From: an uncultured Bacilli bacterium
GTDB taxonomy: Bacteria; Bacillota_I; Bacilli_A; RF39; UBA660
Assembly (NCBI GenBank): GCA_947623645.1
Contig: CANQHK010000071.1
Coordinates: 1-6,134, forward strand
Direction: 5' to 3'
Length of the DNA stretch: 6,134 nt
Part shown: piece after piece, positions 4,412-6,134 of the stretch
Numbering within the stretch: the stretch's first letter is position 1
Layout of the letters: each line of letters opens with the position of its first letter
The notes under the pieces: generated by a model
Seen by the model: the letters and a program-made list of their open reading frames with translations, nothing else
What the model was told of the DNA's origin: nothing
Database searches by the model: none
Made by a program: the position numbers and the translations under genes

Positions 4412-5857
4412 ATGAAATTAAAAGACTATATTAAAGTAGAGAGTTCAAATATTGATTTTAAAGAAAAAGTAGAATATTCGAAACCCAAAAGTTGGTTAAA
4501 GTCTATATCAGCATTTGCAAATTCTAATGGAGGTGTTTTATTATTTGGAGTAAGAGATGTAGATAAAAAGCCAATCGGTCTTTCAAATATTGAAAAAGAT
4601 TCAGAAAAAATTACGGAACTAATTAATAATAAAATAACGCCTCTTCCAAGATATGAACTTAACATTATTCAAGAAAATAATAAAAAATTTATAGAAATAA
4701 AAGTAGGAGATGGACCGAGAACTCCTTATTATTATGATGCAGATGGAAGAAAAGAGGCTTATATAAGATCTGGTAATCAATCAATACCAGCTCCTAAGCA
4801 CGTTTTGGATAATTTGATTTTAAAAGGTCAAAATACAACTTTTGATGAACTTCCAAGTAAGTTTAATATAAGCGATCTTAGTTTTACTCTGTTAAATGCC
4901 ACTCTCAAAAGAGAAACTGGAAAAGAACTAAATATAAATAAAGATTTAATTTCATTAGAATTAATTACAAATACTGAAAAAGTAACAAATGCTGGGTTGC
5001 TATTGTCGGATCAAGGAATGCTTATTCAATCAAGAATATTTTGCACAAGATGGATAGGTTTGGTCAAAGGGTCTACTTTAGGAGATGCCTTAGATGACAA
5101 AGAATATACTGGGAGTATTATATCACTTCTTGAAAATGCAGAAGTATTCATAAAAAACAATTCTAAAATTGGATGGCAAATAAATGGAATGAAAAGAATT
5201 GAAATTGCAGATTATCCTCTTAAAGCAATTCGTGAAGCAATTGTAAATGCGATTATACATAGAGATTATCAAATTGTCGGTTCGGAAATTCATATTGATA
5301 TTTTCGATAATCGTTTAGAAATTACTTCTCCTGGTGGTATGATAGATGGTAGCTTCGTTCAAGACTTAGATATTAAAAAAATATCCTCTATGAGAAGAAA
5401 TAGAATTATTTCAGACATATTTAGTAGGCTACATTTTATGGAAAGAAGAGGAAGCGGATTAACTCGAATTATCGAATCTTATAATGATTGTGATATAAAA
5501 CCTACATTTACGTCTAATATCTCATCTTTTAAAGTAATATTTCCAAATAAAAACTATTACAAAAAAAGTCCGGTTGCGGAAGAAAAAAGTCCGGTTGCAA
5601 GTGGAAATTTTGTGAGTGATGAAGACTATTTTATGATAAAACTTTATAAAAATTTACCCAATAATATAACAAGACAAACTTATAATCAAATGGAAAAACT
5701 ATTTAAAAAATATACATATAAATATGACTTTAGAAGAGAAGAAGTAGAAGAATTATTAAATATAAGAAAATCAAGAGCTTCTGAAATAATTTCTTTGTTA
5801 TTGGAGTGTGCATTAATAGAGCCAACAGATCCTGCAAAGTACAAATTTAAAAAATAG
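4412..5857 (+). CDS. AlbA_2 (Schlafen-like) / GHKL-type ATPase / winged-helix protein, COG2865 type
   Basis: This 481-aa protein has the three-part build of predicted ATP-binding transcriptional regulators. An AlbA_2 domain covers about 9-125 (ESSNIDFKEKV, AFANSNGGVLLFGVRD at 35-49, EAYIRSGNQS). A GHKL-like ATPase follows, with its N-box in REAIVNAIIHRDY (274-286, Asn279), ITSPGGM (304-310) and ERRGSGLTRI (344-353). A linker carries KKSPVAEEKSPV (384-395). A C-terminal helical region, about 405-475, contains a likely winged helix (VEELLNIRKSRASEIISLL). It is probably cytosolic and DNA- or RNA-binding. Members are called transcriptional regulators, but the biochemistry is poorly known, and some relatives sit in defence or mobile loci. 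The SD AAGGAGG (4398-4404) lies 7 nt before ATG 4412. The length looks complete with no break. It is monocistronic, with its linker repeats echoed upstream, which suggests autoregulation or a nearby duplication. The true target is unknown. Confidence 0.9.
   Translation: MKLKDYIKVESSNIDFKEKVEYSKPKSWLKSISAFANSNGGVLLFGVRDVDKKPIGLSNIEKDSEKITELINNKITPLPRYELNIIQENNKKFIEIKVGDGPRTPYYYDADGRKEAYIRSGNQSIPAPKHVLDNLILKGQNTTFDELPSKFNISDLSFTLLNATLKRETGKELNINKDLISLELITNTEKVTNAGLLLSDQGMLIQSRIFCTRWIGLVKGSTLGDALDDKEYTGSIISLLENAEVFIKNNSKIGWQINGMKRIEIADYPLKAIREAIVNAIIHRDYQIVGSEIHIDIFDNRLEITSPGGMIDGSFVQDLDIKKISSMRRNRIISDIFSRLHFMERRGSGLTRIIESYNDCDIKPTFTSNISSFKVIFPNKNYYKKSPVAEEKSPVASGNFVSDEDYFMIKLYKNLPNNITRQTYNQMEKLFKKYTYKYDFRREEVEELLNIRKSRASEIISLLLECALIEPTDPAKYKFKK
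5561..5605 (+). repeat. Two in-frame copies of the same repeat inside the ATPase gene
   Basis: A7-GTCCGGTT at 5561-5575 and G-A6-GTCCGGTT at 5582-5596 are 21 bp apart and encode KKSPV and EKSPV in the linker between the ATPase and the winged helix. The codons AAA AGT CCG GTT are identical in both copies and in the first two upstream copies. CCG is otherwise uncommon among the Pro codons of this gene, which mostly uses CCA and CCT. The A7 run could slip and shift the frame before the winged helix. Confidence 0.85.
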
Positions 5858-5902
5858 TGTTTTTAAACATCAAAAGATCAAATAAAATGAATTGTTTTTA
5901 AA

Positions 5903-6043
5903 CTAATATTTTTTTGCAAAATTTAAAAATTTAGATAACTTAATTAAAAAATTATCACCTTTTAAAGTGCAAGACACCAAAATAGCATCTTCAATATAAT
6001 TCTTTAATTTCTTAGACAATTCCATTCGGTTTTTTACAGTCAT
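5903..6043 (-). CDS. Doubtful 46-aa ORF
   Basis: On the minus strand ATG (6043-6041) opens a 46-codon frame that stops at TAG (5905-5903). It reads as a Lys/Leu-rich peptide with the segments LSKKLKNYIEDAI and FLIKLSKFLNFAKKY. No Shine-Dalgarno precedes the ATG and I recognise no family. Such a frame can arise by chance in AT-rich DNA, or it may be a fragment of a decayed gene. It is listed because nothing else explains the 230-bp gap between the ATPase gene and the next gene. I see no clear terminator for the ATPase gene there. Confidence 0.15.
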   Translation of the reverse strand: MTVKNRMELSKKLKNYIEDAILVSCTLKGDNFLIKLSKFLNFAKKY

Positions 6044-6090
6044 TTGGACTAAACAAGCTTTTTAATTCATATATTTTTTTAGGTGGTTAT

Positions 6091-6134
6091 ATGAAAAAAA
6101 TTTGGGGACTTTTTTTAGCACTTCTATGTTTCTT
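6091..6134 (+). CDS. 5' end of a secreted or membrane protein (partial)
   Basis: ATG 6091 follows AGGTGG (6081-6086) at a tight 4-nt spacing. The 14 visible codons read MKKIWGLFLALLCF, a basic start followed by a hydrophobic core typical of a signal peptide or membrane anchor. The Cys is preceded by Leu-Leu, not Gly or Ala, so a lipobox is not evident. The gene runs off the right edge and its function cannot be judged. No convincing promoter is seen just upstream. Confidence 0.55.
   Translation, partial: MKKIWGLFLALLCF

Noticed and set aside
5858..5903. Repeated TGTTTTTAAAC at 5858 and 5893 as operator or terminator
   Set aside because: The two 11-mers are low-complexity, their internal inverted repeat has only a 2-nt loop, and no T-tract follows a stable stem. 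Chance is likely in this AT-rich DNA.

Overview
The window is AT-rich, low-GC bacterial DNA in the style of the Bacillota or related Mollicutes-like gut Bacilli. It has strong AGGAGG-type ribosome binding sites, sigma-A-like promoters, hairpin plus T-tract terminators and a DnaI-type helicase loader, which is a Bacillota trait. Tryptophans in the genes I checked are TGG, and every visible stop is TAA or TAG. I cannot name the species.

Layout, left to right. The 3' end of an unrecognised gene closes at a clear terminator (1-174). A near-consensus extended -10 promoter then drives a J-domain protein with a long charged coiled coil (295-984). Directly downstream is a membrane-anchored surface-type protein broken by an apparent one-base deletion (1006-1517), again followed by a terminator. 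Next comes dnaI, the primosomal helicase loader (1614-2546). It converges on trpS, the tryptophanyl-tRNA synthetase on the minus strand (2543-3541). The two genes overlap at their stop codons, and the trpS terminator lies inside the last codons of dnaI. Divergent from trpS is a small lipoprotein gene (3664-4203) with its own terminator.

The most unusual part is 4204-5857. The large gene here (4412-5857) encodes a COG2865-type protein: a Schlafen/AlbA_2 domain, a GHKL-like ATPase domain and a C-terminal winged helix. Between the ATPase and the winged helix it has two in-frame K-S-P-V repeats. The same nucleotide repeat (A7 followed by GTCCGG) occurs three more times just upstream of its promoter, spaced 21 and 42 bp apart. 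The upstream copies also sit in an open, start-less reading frame that spells the same KKSPV peptide. This may be a relic or duplicate of coding sequence, a set of operator sites, or both.

The right end holds about 230 bp with little clear content, apart from a doubtful 46-codon minus-strand ORF, and then the first 14 codons of a secreted or membrane protein that leaves the window. The housekeeping genes (dnaI, trpS) and the accessory genes look like separate transcription units rather than one pathway.
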